64,000 bases of DNA, taken from assembly GCA_003054665.1 (NCBI GenBank), contig QAYY01000011.1, forward strand, positions 532,654-596,653, given 5' to 3'. This DNA comes from Opitutaceae bacterium EW11 (GTDB lineage Bacteria > Verrucomicrobiota > Verrucomicrobiia > Opitutales > Opitutaceae). Position 1 is the stretch's first letter; the number at the start of each line of letters is the position of its first letter. Shown in pieces: positions 1 to 7,855 of this stretch. Under the pieces are notes generated by a model. That model saw nothing but the letters and a program-made list of their open reading frames with translations, ran no database searches and was not told the DNA's origin. Made by a program: the position numbers and the translations under genes.

Positions 1-165
1 AGCCACGAGTGCAGCGGGGGGGCCGCCAGGAAAATCCAGATCGAACAGCGTCAGTTGCGGAGAGGCGGCGGAGACGGGTTGCGCCTTGTTGGCCGGAACC
101 TGGCCGGACACCGGGACGGCTGCCAGGAGCGCGGTCAAAAGGGCGAGCGATAGGTAGTGTTTCAT
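1..165 (-). CDS. Secreted protein, N-terminal fragment, function unknown
   Basis: The reverse strand opens with an ATG at 165 and stays open to the window edge, giving 55 residues. They begin MKHYLSLALLTALLAAVPVSG, a textbook signal peptide (Lys-His n-region, Leu/Ala core, small residues before the cleavage site). A low-complexity linker follows, then a stretch reading LFDLDFPGGPPAALVA. The body of the protein lies outside the window, so no family can be assigned. The protein is expected to be exported. Codon use matches its neighbours. Confidence 0.6.
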   Translation of the reverse strand, partial: MKHYLSLALLTALLAAVPVSGQVPANKAQPVSAASPQLTLFDLDFPGGPPAALVA

Positions 166-420
166 GGTGGATACATTCAGATACACGACAGCCGCGGCCA
201 TTTCCTTCGCCTGTTCGTTCTGCCGGTATGGCTGGCTTGCCGCAGAGTCCAGTAGGCGGATCGGAGCATCGCTGGCCAGCGGTTCCTGACGAGGCTGTAA
301 CCGCGCTGCGCTCCGCTCACCAGGGTATCCACCTCGCAGAATCTGAGGGATAGCCGATGTAAATCATTCACGAAGTTGGTCCGATGAAAAGGGCGCGGGT
401 GGGATGTGCCCGCATACCCT

Positions 421-1347
421 ATGAACCTACTACGCCCCTTGTTGGTTGCGGTTGGCCTTGGCGTTGCAACATCGCTCCATGCGAGCCCCAAAATCGGGGT
501 GCTCCTACGCGATCGGGATCTGTTCTACGGTGCCGTGGAGCAGGGAGCCCAGCAGGCGGGAACGCGGCTGGGCGCGGAGGTGGTGGTCAAGGCGCCGATG
601 CGCGCCAATTCCACCGCACAGCAGCTCGCGTTGCTCGCCTCGTTTCAGAAGGAGCCATTCGACGCCCTTGTCGTCGCGCCGCTCACCGCGGCCGAGTTCA
701 AACAACCACTCGCGGATCTTGCCGCGAAGGGCGTGAAGATCGTGCTGATCGAACTGCCGATCCCCGGAGCGGCGTATCCTACCGTCGAGTACGACCAGGC
801 CGAGATGGCGGCCACGGCGGGACGCGAGATGGGAGCGTTGGTGAAGGACGGAGACGAGATCCTCCTCATGCGGGCCAATTCCCTCGACGGCGTGACGGTG
901 CGCGAGAAGACGCTGCTCACGACGTTGAAAGCCACTCATCCGAAGTCCGCCGTCCATTCCGATTTCATGACCGGCCTCGAGCGCGGCGACGATCATCCCC
1001 AAATCGTGAAGGCGCTGGCCGCGCACCCGCAGAGCAAGCTCCTTTGCACGGCTTTTACCGCGGCGTCGCTCGCCGGCATCCAGGTCATTCAGGAGAAGGG
1101 CCTCGCGGGCAAAGTGCTGCATGCCGGTTTCGGCTCCGGATTGCCGGCGGAGGCAGTCCAAGCGCTCGAAAAAGGCGCGCTGCAGATTTGGGTGGCTCAG
1201 CAGCCGAAGCAGATCGGCGCCAAGGCGGTCGAGTTGGCGCTCGATTTGGTGAACGGCAAGACCCTCCCGGCCACAATACCCGCTCCTTACGCGATCGTTA
1301 CCAAAGCGAACCTCGGCTCGCCCGAAATCCAGGCCATCCGGCAGTAA
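421..1347 (+). CDS. Periplasmic sugar-type ABC substrate-binding protein
   Basis: The 308-residue protein has a signal peptide (MNLLRPLLVAVGLGVATSLHA, residues 1-21). It is followed by KIGVLLRDRDLFYGAVEQG and a two-lobed alpha/beta fold typical of ribose/galactose-type binding proteins (Peripla_BP_4). The 'FDALVVAPL' and 'KGVKIVLIELPIPG' segments match the strand-turn pattern of the ligand cleft. Such proteins capture a sugar or related solute in the periplasm for an ABC permease or a chemoreceptor. No permease or ATPase lies next to it here, so the partner is unknown and a sensory role is possible. A GTG at 406 would add five residues; the ATG at 421 is preferred because it starts the signal peptide directly. 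Confidence 0.8.
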   Translation: MNLLRPLLVAVGLGVATSLHASPKIGVLLRDRDLFYGAVEQGAQQAGTRLGAEVVVKAPMRANSTAQQLALLASFQKEPFDALVVAPLTAAEFKQPLADLAAKGVKIVLIELPIPGAAYPTVEYDQAEMAATAGREMGALVKDGDEILLMRANSLDGVTVREKTLLTTLKATHPKSAVHSDFMTGLERGDDHPQIVKALAAHPQSKLLCTAFTAASLAGIQVIQEKGLAGKVLHAGFGSGLPAEAVQALEKGALQIWVAQQPKQIGAKAVELALDLVNGKTLPATIPAPYAIVTKANLGSPEIQAIRQ

Positions 1348-1790
1348 AGGCTGCCTTGCGAATCTGTCCGCAGGCGTGCTTTCGAAGAGAGACGGCACGC
1401 TTCGCGGACGTGAAGATCGGCACACGCCTGCGGGTGGCGCGACGCATCCCTGCGGCGCGATAGGAACTCGGGCCTGCGTTGAGCGCGAAATCGAGGTTCG
1501 GTTGGGGGCGGAGCGAAGGTGTCGTCGCAGGGACGCGCCGACCCACCCGCTGGCGTGCTGGTCGACGTCTAGAGCACCGTCAGTCGCTCCTCGTGATGGA
1601 TAGCCTGCCGATGCTCGTTGGGCATGCACGGGACATCATGTTTTGGGCATCACCGCGCGTGGAGCCGCGCGCCGGTGCGATCCCTCGTTTCGACGCGAAA
1701 ACCGGGCCCAATTCAGGGCCGTCTGGTGCCGAAGTTCTGCCGTGGCGCCGGTTTTCCGTCGGTCGAAGGCACAGCGGCAAGGGTGCGGAA
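1348..1790. other. Intergenic stretch without a convincing gene
   Basis: I see no reading frame with protein-like composition. The stretch contains an 11-bp perfect inverted repeat (CCGCAGGCGTG at 1369-1379 and its complement at 1424-1434). A roughly 31-bp segment at about 1508-1541 recurs in inverted orientation at about 12352-12388 with a few differences, so it is a dispersed repeat. Confidence 0.5.
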
Positions 1791-1824
1791 AATAAAAAAC
1801 CGCTACCTTCTGTTTGGTAGCGGC
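1791..1824 (-). terminator. Rho-independent terminator of tRNA-Val
   Basis: Read on the minus strand, an 8-bp stem (CCGCTACC paired with GGTAGCGG, arms 1816-1823 and 1800-1807) is followed by a T-run (TTTTTTATTTT). It lies about 12 nt past the tRNA 3' end. Confidence 0.85.
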
Positions 1825-1835
1825 TTACGGCAGGA

Positions 1836-1912
1836 TGGTGGACCCTACTGGACTCGAACCAGTGACCTTTTCCATGTCAAGGAAACGCTCTAACCAACTG
1901 AGCTAAGGGTCC
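1836..1912 (-). tRNA. tRNA-Val (anticodon GAC)
   Basis: The minus strand gives a 77-nt cloverleaf starting GGACCCTTAGCTCAGTTGG and ending in an encoded CCA. The acceptor stem GGACCCT pairs with AGGGTCC. The anticodon stem TTTCC/GGAAA encloses loop TTGACAT, so the anticodon is GAC, reading the Val codon GUC. The T-loop is TTCGAGT. A terminator follows directly, so it is a single-gene unit. Confidence 0.95.
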
Positions 1913-1930
1913 AAAAAACGAGAGCCGTGG

Positions 1931-1960
1931 AGTAAGCACGGTCCGGGGCCGGATCTGCAA
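1931..1960 (-). promoter_or_regulatory. Possible sigma-70-type promoter of tRNA-Val
   Basis: On the minus strand a TTGCAG (-35, 1955-1960) stands 18 nt before CTTACT (-10, 1931-1936), about 18 nt upstream of the tRNA 5' end. The -10 match is weak (3 of 6), so position supports this more than sequence does. Confidence 0.35.
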
Positions 1961-2117
1961 GAAAAATGTTCGGATTTACGGCTGGTCCAATCCGGCGGAA
2001 AGCCGTCTGCCGGCACGAGCGACGATGCCCCAACGCTCGACCGAGATCCAGCGCTTGAAACGGCCCCCTGGACTCCAACGCCGTTCCGACGTTGCGGCGA
2101 GTCCCGGGGGGCTCCGC

Positions 2118-3323
2118 TTACCGGATACGGACGTCGACGATCGCCGACAGGCCGAGGCGCAGCCGGTCGCCGATGCGGGCCACGTCCGCCGGATCGAAGA
2201 CGATTTTCACCGGTACGCGCTGGACGACCTTGTTGAAGTTGCCGGTGGCGTTGTCGGGCGGCAGAAGGGCAAACTGGGCGCCGCTGGCGGGGGCGAGACT
2301 GTCGATGTGGCCGTGCAGCGTTTCGCCCGGGAGGGCGTCGATGCTCAGCTCCACCGGCTCGCCGGCGTGCATCCTCGCGAGCTGCGTTTCCTTGAAGTTG
2401 GCCACGACCCAGGCGTCGTTCGAAGCGATGGCGAAGAGCGCTTGCCCGGCCTGGACGCGGTTGCCGGTCTCGACCGATTTGTTGCCGATCCGTCCGGCCA
2501 CCGGTGCCTTGATGGTGGTGTAGCTGAGGTCCAACTCGGCGTTGCGGAGGGCGGCCCGGGCGGTGGCGATCGACGCCTTGGCGGCGGCGGCTTGCGCGCG
2601 GGCGGCGTCGAGCGAGGCGTGGGCGGAAGTCACGCCGGCCTTGAGGGCGGCGATGTTGGCCGCTGCGGCGGCTGCGGAGGCGCTGGCCGCATCGTAGGCG
2701 CTGCGGGCGGCGTCGACGTCGGCTTGCGTGGAGGCGCCGGTGTTGTTGCGGAAAAGCTGTTCGGTGCGGGCCTGGGTCAGACGCGCGAGCTCCAATTGGG
2801 CGTTGATCTGCTTGAGCTGCGACTCGGCCTGCGCCTCCCGCGCCTCGGCGCCGGCGGCCTGTGCCTCGGCCTGTCCGACGGCGGCGTCGGCTTGAGCGCT
2901 CTGCGCGATGACTTGAGCTTCGGCGGCGCGGGCCTTTTCGACCGCGATCTGGAATTCCGCCGGATCGAGCACCACCAGCACATCGCCCGCGGCGACCACC
3001 TGGTTGTCCTCAACGCGGACTTCCTTCACCGGTGCGCTCACCTGCGCGCTGATGCGGTGCAGGTGGCCGGTGACGTAGGCGTCGTCGGTGCTCTCGTAGC
3101 GGTACGAATGCAGCACGAAGTGCGTGCCCCAGCCGAGAAATCCCGCGGCCACGACTCCCAGTGCGACGCGGCGGGGGAGCGAGCTTTTGCCTTGCTTCGC
3201 CTTCCCGCGCGAATGCGGGCCCGGTGGCTCCGCGCGGGCGTGGTGCGTGTGCGCGGGAGGCGCGGCGGGAGCCGGCGTCGAACTTGGCGCCGGCGGTTCG
3301 GGAAGAGCGGTGGAGGAACTCAT
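2118..3323 (-). CDS. emrA: EmrA-like membrane fusion protein (HlyD family)
   Basis: The 401-residue protein has a Pro/Ala/His-rich cytoplasmic N-terminus and one membrane helix at about residues 52-70. The HlyD signature follows ('YESTDDAYVTGHLHRISAQV', then 'APVKEVRVEDNQVVAAGDVL', the first lipoyl half). A long Ala/Gln-rich alpha-helical hairpin (about 135-265) precedes 'YTTIKAPVAGRIGNKSVETG', the second lipoyl half, and the beta-barrel. It should link the MFS pump to an outer-membrane channel for export of amphipathic drugs. It starts 13 bp after the emrB stop, as the third gene of tetR-emrB-emrA. No TolC-like gene is in the window. Confidence 0.9.
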   Translation of the reverse strand: MSSSTALPEPPAPSSTPAPAAPPAHTHHARAEPPGPHSRGKAKQGKSSLPRRVALGVVAAGFLGWGTHFVLHSYRYESTDDAYVTGHLHRISAQVSAPVKEVRVEDNQVVAAGDVLVVLDPAEFQIAVEKARAAEAQVIAQSAQADAAVGQAEAQAAGAEAREAQAESQLKQINAQLELARLTQARTEQLFRNNTGASTQADVDAARSAYDAASASAAAAAANIAALKAGVTSAHASLDAARAQAAAAKASIATARAALRNAELDLSYTTIKAPVAGRIGNKSVETGNRVQAGQALFAIASNDAWVVANFKETQLARMHAGEPVELSIDALPGETLHGHIDSLAPASGAQFALLPPDNATGNFNKVVQRVPVKIVFDPADVARIGDRLRLGLSAIVDVRIR

Positions 3324-3336
3324 GGTCGGAATTGGA

Positions 3337-4956
3337 TTAGTGAACGGCCTCGGCGGCCTGGCGGTTGCGGCCCTTGCTCAGGAGCAGCAGGAGCGGAAGC
3401 GAGGCGACGAAGGCCATCGCCACGTACATAAAAACGTCGGAGAACGAGAGCAGCGCAGCCTGGCCGTTCACGATGCGGTCGATCAGCGAGAGCGCCTGCT
3501 GGTGGGCCATCACGGGATCGCCGTTTGCCTGGGTGAACGCGGCCTGCAGCTGGGTGATCCTCTCCTGGGTCGCGGGCTGGAAGGGATTGACCTTCTCGAC
3601 CAGAACCGCGCGGTGAACGGCTTCGCGCTGGGCGAGCACCGTCGTGATGACGGCGATACCGATGCTGCTTCCAAGCTGGCGGGTGAGATTGTAGAAACCC
3701 GCGCCGGCGGCCACCTGCGGTTTCGGCAGACTGCCGAGCGCGGCCAGGCTGAGCGGGAGGAACATGAAGACCGTTCCGATCCCGCGGAAAAGCAGCGGAA
3801 GAAAGAGGGAGTGCGTTCCGGAGTTGGGGTTGATGTTGGACAACACCATCGCGACGCCCGTCATCATCAGCGCACCGAAGGCCACGAGGAACCGCGCATC
3901 GTATTTTCCGGCGAGCTTGCGGCCGACGACGATCATCGTCACCGCCGAGGCGAGGGCGCCCGGCATCTGCAGAAGCCCGCTCTGCATGGCGGTGAAGTTG
4001 AGGCTAGTCTGGACAAAGACGGGTATGGCGAAGATCACGCCGTACAGCCCCATGCCGAGCACGAGCGAATAGAGGCTGCCGGCGGCCAGCGAGCGGTGTT
4101 TTAACACGCGCAGGTCGACGGCCGGGGAATCCGTGCGGAGTTCGTGCCAGACAAAAAGCACGAGGGAAACGGCGCCGACGATCGTGATGCCGAGGATGAA
4201 CCGGGAGCTGAACCAGTCGTCCTGCTGGCCCTCCTCCAGCATCGTCTGGAGGCAGCCGAGGCCGAGGGCGAGGAGGCCGATGCCGGCCCAGTCGACGGGG
4301 TCGCGGCGGATTTCTGCGGGATCGTCGGACGGGAAAAAGATCAGGGCCATGATCACGGCGACCAAGCCGACCGGAAGGTTGATGAAGAAAATCCACCGCC
4401 AGCCCACCGTGTCCGTCAGGTATCCTCCGAGCACCGGACCGAAGGCCGGCCCGGCGATGACGCCGATGCCGAACATGGCCTGCGCCGCGCCCTGCTCCTC
4501 GGGCGGGAACGACTCGAAGAGGATCGACTGCGCCTTCGCGAGCAGGCCGCCGCCGGCGAGCCCCTGGAGGACGCGGGCGAGGATCAGCGTGCCGAGATTG
4601 GGCGCCAGGCCGCAGAGCGCGGACGCGACGGTGAAGCCGATGAGCGAGAAAAGCAGGTAGTTCTTCCGTCCATACCGGTTGCTCAACCAGGCGGTGAGCG
4701 GGATGATCACGACGTTGGCGCAGGCGTAGCCGGTCGAGACCCAGCCGGCCTCGGAGAGCGTTGCGCCCAGGTTGCCCTGAATCTCGGGCATCGCGACGTT
4801 GACGATGCTCGTGTCGATCACCTCGAGAAGCGCGCCGAGCGACGCCGTGAGCGCGATCATCCACTTGAGCTTGTCCTTCGCGGCGAGCCGCGAGGCCACC
4901 GGGCCCAGGAAGCGCGGATCCGTCCCGTAGCGGGCGTGTGGTGCGGACGCACTCAT
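3337..4956 (-). CDS. emrB: EmrB/QacA-type MFS multidrug exporter (DHA2, 14 TM)
   Basis: The 539-residue protein shows the DHA2 hallmarks. These are 'LGALLEVIDTSIVNVAMPEI' in TM1 (motif D1), 'WLSNRYGRKNYLL' (motif A) and 'GIGVIAGPAFGPVLGGYLTD' (antiporter motif C), with about 14 hydrophobic segments. The family exports drugs, uncouplers or other hydrophobic compounds in exchange for protons and works with a HlyD partner, here the next gene. Its ATG overlaps the tetR stop (ATGA at 4953-4956), indicating translational coupling. The N-terminal 30 residues are longer than usual and hydrophilic. The substrate cannot be read from the sequence. Confidence 0.92.
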   Translation of the reverse strand: MSASAPHARYGTDPRFLGPVASRLAAKDKLKWMIALTASLGALLEVIDTSIVNVAMPEIQGNLGATLSEAGWVSTGYACANVVIIPLTAWLSNRYGRKNYLLFSLIGFTVASALCGLAPNLGTLILARVLQGLAGGGLLAKAQSILFESFPPEEQGAAQAMFGIGVIAGPAFGPVLGGYLTDTVGWRWIFFINLPVGLVAVIMALIFFPSDDPAEIRRDPVDWAGIGLLALGLGCLQTMLEEGQQDDWFSSRFILGITIVGAVSLVLFVWHELRTDSPAVDLRVLKHRSLAAGSLYSLVLGMGLYGVIFAIPVFVQTSLNFTAMQSGLLQMPGALASAVTMIVVGRKLAGKYDARFLVAFGALMMTGVAMVLSNINPNSGTHSLFLPLLFRGIGTVFMFLPLSLAALGSLPKPQVAAGAGFYNLTRQLGSSIGIAVITTVLAQREAVHRAVLVEKVNPFQPATQERITQLQAAFTQANGDPVMAHQQALSLIDRIVNGQAALLSFSDVFMYVAMAFVASLPLLLLLSKGRNRQAAEAVH

Positions 4957-5573
4957 CGCCGCTGGGTCGCGCCGGCGAGGATCAGGTCGACGATGTGGCG
5001 CAGGTAATCATCGGACGAATACGGACGCTGGAGGTGAGGCGTGTTGCGCCGAAGGACGCCCATGAACACCATCGAGCCGAACAGATCGGCGATGATGTGC
5101 GGATCCATCTCCGGGCGGAGCTCGCCGGCGTCGTGGGCGGACTGCATGCGGGCGAGGACGGCCTCCTTGATCGGCACGAACAAGCCGCGGAAAACCTGGC
5201 CCTCGTGTTCCTGGTGCCGCTGGATTTCCCCGATCATCGTGCGAACGAGCGGGAGGTTCTTGTCGATGAGCCGGTCGTAGGTTTCGGCCAGGGCGACGAG
5301 ATCGTGCCTAAGGTCGTTTGTCGGCTGGGGAATCTCCGGCCTTGCGATGGCGCCGTCGCCGAATTGCTGCCCGATCACCGCGGCGAGCAGGCCCTCCTTG
5401 GATTTGAAGATGCGGAAAAGGGTGACCTCGTTGACGTCGGCCTCGCGTGCGATCTCCCGGGTCGTCGCACCGGCAATGCCGTCGCGTGCGAAAACTTTCG
5501 CGGCGGCGGCGAGAAGACGGTCATGGGCGCAAGAAGGAGCTGCGGTGGAGGGTGTGGGGATCTCAGGCGGCAT
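4953..5573 (-). CDS. TetR-family repressor of the efflux operon
   Basis: The 206-residue regulator carries an N-terminal TetR DNA-binding domain at about residues 18-64 ('LLAAAAKVFARDGIAGATTR', 'IAREADVNEVTLFRIFKSKE') and an effector-binding helical domain. First gene of the operon, it overlaps emrB by 4 bp, so it probably controls its own transcription and the pump. The ATG at 5573 is chosen. A GTG at 5591 would add six residues and would put the left operator copy inside the coding region. The operator pair at 5571-5634 overlaps this start, consistent with autorepression. The ligand is unknown. Confidence 0.88.
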   Translation of the reverse strand: MPPEIPTPSTAAPSCAHDRLLAAAAKVFARDGIAGATTREIAREADVNEVTLFRIFKSKEGLLAAVIGQQFGDGAIARPEIPQPTNDLRHDLVALAETYDRLIDKNLPLVRTMIGEIQRHQEHEGQVFRGLFVPIKEAVLARMQSAHDAGELRPEMDPHIIADLFGSMVFMGVLRRNTPHLQRPYSSDDYLRHIVDLILAGATQRR

Positions 5574-5634
5574 GTAAGTGGTTGCTTGCACACGAAAGCC
5601 GAGATGCGACGTCGCGCAAGCAACTGCTTACATG
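5571..5634. promoter_or_regulatory. Twin inverted operator for the TetR regulator
   Basis: Two 19-bp elements, CATGTAAGTGGTTGCTTGC (5571-5589) and, inverted, GCAAGCAACTGCTTACATG (5616-5634), match at 17 of 19 positions and are separated by 26 bp. Each is itself a near-palindrome (AAGCA-N2-TGCTT in the right copy). The left copy includes the tetR ATG. Two dimer sites spanning the promoter and start region of a tetR-led operon are best explained as the autoregulatory operator. Confidence 0.75.
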
Positions 5635-5788
5635 GCTCGCGAAGGCCATTGACTGGCAGCGCATTACAGATATCGCTGCAGTTCTCCCTTTGCGGCTCCA
5701 TGAGCGGAGCCGCTTCGCGGGGTGCTTGCGCACTCGGCTCAGCAGGGGGTGGGTGGGAGGAGAACCTGCTGGCCCCGGAGTCCCAGAG

Positions 5789-6274
5789 CTATTTACCGGC
5801 CGCGAGCGGTTCCATCTCCGCGCCGCTGCAGTGGACTGCCAACGGCACCGTGATGCGTTCGAACCGAATTCCTCTGCGACCTAGCGCAGTGCCCAACTGC
5901 TTCTCTGCGCCGTCGCGACAAACCACAAAAAGAACGGATGAGTTTTCCGAAAGCTTGTCCCGCACCTGGGCCAGCACCACGGGATCGATTCCCACCCGGG
6001 CAAGGATTCCGCTGTCGCCCGAGAAACTGTCTTCGCCGCCGGATGCCTCGGGCAACGACCTGAAGAGGCGTTTCCAGAAGGCGCCGTCGAGGGCCTCGGG
6101 GCCGTCGAAGACCTGCAGGTGCCCTGTCTTGAATCCTCCGTCGCCCGGCCGCCGGGAAACGATTGCGGCATCCACCACCGAGACCAGGCGCCGGCGTTCC
6201 AGGCCGGCGATGACCCAGGCGGCGGCCTCCGCGCCGTCAGCGTGGGCAAATCCGAAAAGCGTGAGCGAAGGCAT
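5789..6274 (-). CDS. DUF1269-family protein
   Basis: The 161-residue protein reads MPSLTLFGFAHADGAEAAAW, then 'GLERRRLVSVVDAAIVSRRP' and a C-terminal half 'GIDPVVLAQVRDKLSENSSV LFVVCRDG' (given in two parts). This matches DUF1269, a ferredoxin-like-fold family of stress-associated proteins of unknown biochemical role. Longer in-frame starts upstream run into the receiver gene and lack protein-like composition, so the ATG at 6274 is used. It is the last gene of a three-gene operon, 26 bp after the receiver gene. Confidence 0.7.
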   Translation of the reverse strand: MPSLTLFGFAHADGAEAAAWVIAGLERRRLVSVVDAAIVSRRPGDGGFKTGHLQVFDGPEALDGAFWKRLFRSLPEASGGEDSFSGDSGILARVGIDPVVLAQVRDKLSENSSVLFVVCRDGAEKQLGTALGRRGIRFERITVPLAVHCSGAEMEPLAAGK

Positions 6275-6300
6275 GGGCGGACGAAGGCTGCGGTTGAGGT

Positions 6301-6669
6301 TTAGTTGAGCACGAGCGCGTGGCGGACGGCGCCGACCAGGGTTCGCCCGAGAAACGGCTTCTGCAGCCGCCGCGTGTTGCCGACGGATTCGGCCTCGGGC
6401 TCCATGCTTTCGTCGGCCGTCATGAAGATCGAGGGCGGCACCACGCCTTCGGCCGCGAGGCGCTTCCGAAGTTCGTAGCCGGACATGCCGGGCAAGTCGG
6501 TTTCGACGAGCAGGCAATCGGGGTGCTCCGGCAACGGCGTCTTGAGCAGCGCCTCGGCGGATTCGAACGAAGAGGTGGAGTAGCCGGAAACCTGCAGGAG
6601 CTGTTCGAGAGCCTGGCTGAGGCCGGGATCGTCTTCCACGATCACGATGTGCGGATTGTCGGTTGACAT
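6301..6669 (-). CDS. Stand-alone receiver protein with Glu at the phospho-acceptor site
   Basis: The 122-residue protein is a CheY-like receiver without output domain. The acidic pocket E12-D13-D14 ('IVIVEDDPG'), the switch Thr ('IFMTAD') and the conserved Lys ('LQKPF') are present. At the position of the phosphorylated Asp ('CLLVETDLPGMSGYEL') it has Glu56, encoded GAA, three residues before the LPG turn. Glu there often mimics the phosphorylated state, so the protein may be permanently active or regulated by binding alone. Asp58, two residues on, is not at the normal acceptor position. It lies between the VIT-like and DUF1269 genes (28 and 26 bp gaps) and is probably co-transcribed with both. 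Confidence 0.85.
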   Translation of the reverse strand: MSTDNPHIVIVEDDPGLSQALEQLLQVSGYSTSSFESAEALLKTPLPEHPDCLLVETDLPGMSGYELRKRLAAEGVVPPSIFMTADESMEPEAESVGNTRRLQKPFLGRTLVGAVRHALVLN

Positions 6670-6697
6670 GGGAGGGCGGGTTGAGGGCTGGGATGGC

Positions 6698-7375
6698 TCA
6701 GCTTCCGAGGCGCGTCGCGGCGACGATCATGCCCACGCTGAGAAAGGCGAAGAGGCTCACGGTCAGCCAGCGGGAGGCGCTGGTGTAGCGGGCCCAGACG
6801 TATCCATTGATACACAACAGGCCGACGACCACGCCGTTCGAGACGCGGAGCGCGGCGGGGACGTCGGACATCCAGAGGAACGGCAGCGCGGCCGGGATGA
6901 TCGCGCAGAAGACCAGGAGCGCGGACGTCAGCCCGCCGAACAGGTCCTCGCGCTCGATCCGCACCTTCTGCGGCTCCGCGGCGGCGATGCTGGCGAGAAT
7001 CTGCCAGTAATAGCGTCCGCGGACCGTCTCCGTCACGAGGGACGCCAGAGTCGCGTCGAGTTCCTTCTCGATCGCGTTCAGCGCGTAGTCCTCGTCCGGG
7101 CGTATCCGGTACTCCTGGACAAAACGCGCGACCCGTCCGCGGCGGACGAGGTTGTGAACCACAAACATCACGCCGTCGATGACGGACCATCCCAGGGCGC
7201 AGATGATCGTCGCGAACAGCATCTGGCGGGCCCCGGTCGCACCGGGTTGCACGAGGTCTCCCGCTGCGAGGGTAAAGATCAGGATCGTGATGAGGCCGAA
7301 CATCACCTCAGTGAGGTGGCTTGCGGGATCGCGCAGGCGTACGGCGACGGGTGGTGATGATACTGCGATGTTCAT
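6698..7375 (-). CDS. Membrane protein resembling the VIT/CCC1 family
   Basis: The 225-residue protein has about five hydrophobic segments: 'VMFGLITILIFTLAAGD', 'MLFATIICALGWSVIDGVMF', 'LTSALLVFCAIIPAALPFLW' and two near the C-terminus. A charged, helical cytosolic insert (about residues 78-140) sits between TM2 and TM3. This layout, with a large helical loop after TM2, resembles VIT1/CCC1-type Fe/Mn transporters, but the acidic metal-binding pattern of the classical family is not clear. The in-frame TTG at 7381 is a less likely start than ATG 7375. First gene of the operon with the receiver and DUF1269 genes. Confidence 0.6.
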   Translation of the reverse strand: MNIAVSSPPVAVRLRDPASHLTEVMFGLITILIFTLAAGDLVQPGATGARQMLFATIICALGWSVIDGVMFVVHNLVRRGRVARFVQEYRIRPDEDYALNAIEKELDATLASLVTETVRGRYYWQILASIAAAEPQKVRIEREDLFGGLTSALLVFCAIIPAALPFLWMSDVPAALRVSNGVVVGLLCINGYVWARYTSASRWLTVSLFAFLSVGMIVAATRLGS

Positions 7376-7855
7376 GGTCAAAAACAGTGGGCGTCGGAGG
7401 CTGGATGAAGGACGTGGCTCTGGTCTGAGACTGGGCGGCGCAAGGCGGAGTGCATGGTTCGGAGGGGAAGCTGATATCCGAAACCCGGCTCACCGACTCC
7501 GCGCCGCCCTCGGCCTCAGCTTGCAGATAGAGTCTATCCTACCTGGCCTGATACGCCCAGTTGGTAGAATTGCTGAAGCGTTCTACGTAGTGCTTTGGAC
7601 AGGAGAAACCCGCGGTTCTACGCCGCTAAGCCCCGGTGGCTCCCGAATCGTTTCGTAGAACTATCTAGATTCGTATGCGGAATATTCCTGAGGCCAATCG
7701 GCCGTAGCCGCCTTGTGCCGACGCAGCTTTTGCGGCAAACATATACGCGGTGTAAGAAACACCGATGATCAGCTTCGGCGCCCGGCCGATTATCACGGAA
7801 GGATGGATACAAGGGCGTGAGGAGGTCCAGTTCAGCCGATCTATTCACTCCCATC
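7376..7855. other. Divergent intergenic region with repeated TTCTAC motifs
   Basis: No gene is seen. Within 100 bp the hexamer TTCTAC or its complement occurs four times: GTAGAA 7564-7569, TTCTAC 7581-7586, TTCTAC 7616-7621 and GTAGAA 7655-7660. Another TTCTAC lies at 7943, inside the kinase gene. The region separates the VIT-like operon from the kinase-regulator pair, so it should hold both promoters. The hexamers could be binding sites. Confidence 0.4.

Noticed and set aside
2025-3431. 468-codon Gly/Val/Asp-rich frame opposite emrA
   Set aside because: Its Gly/Asp/Val-rich composition arises from the complement of Ala/Gln-rich emrA codons.
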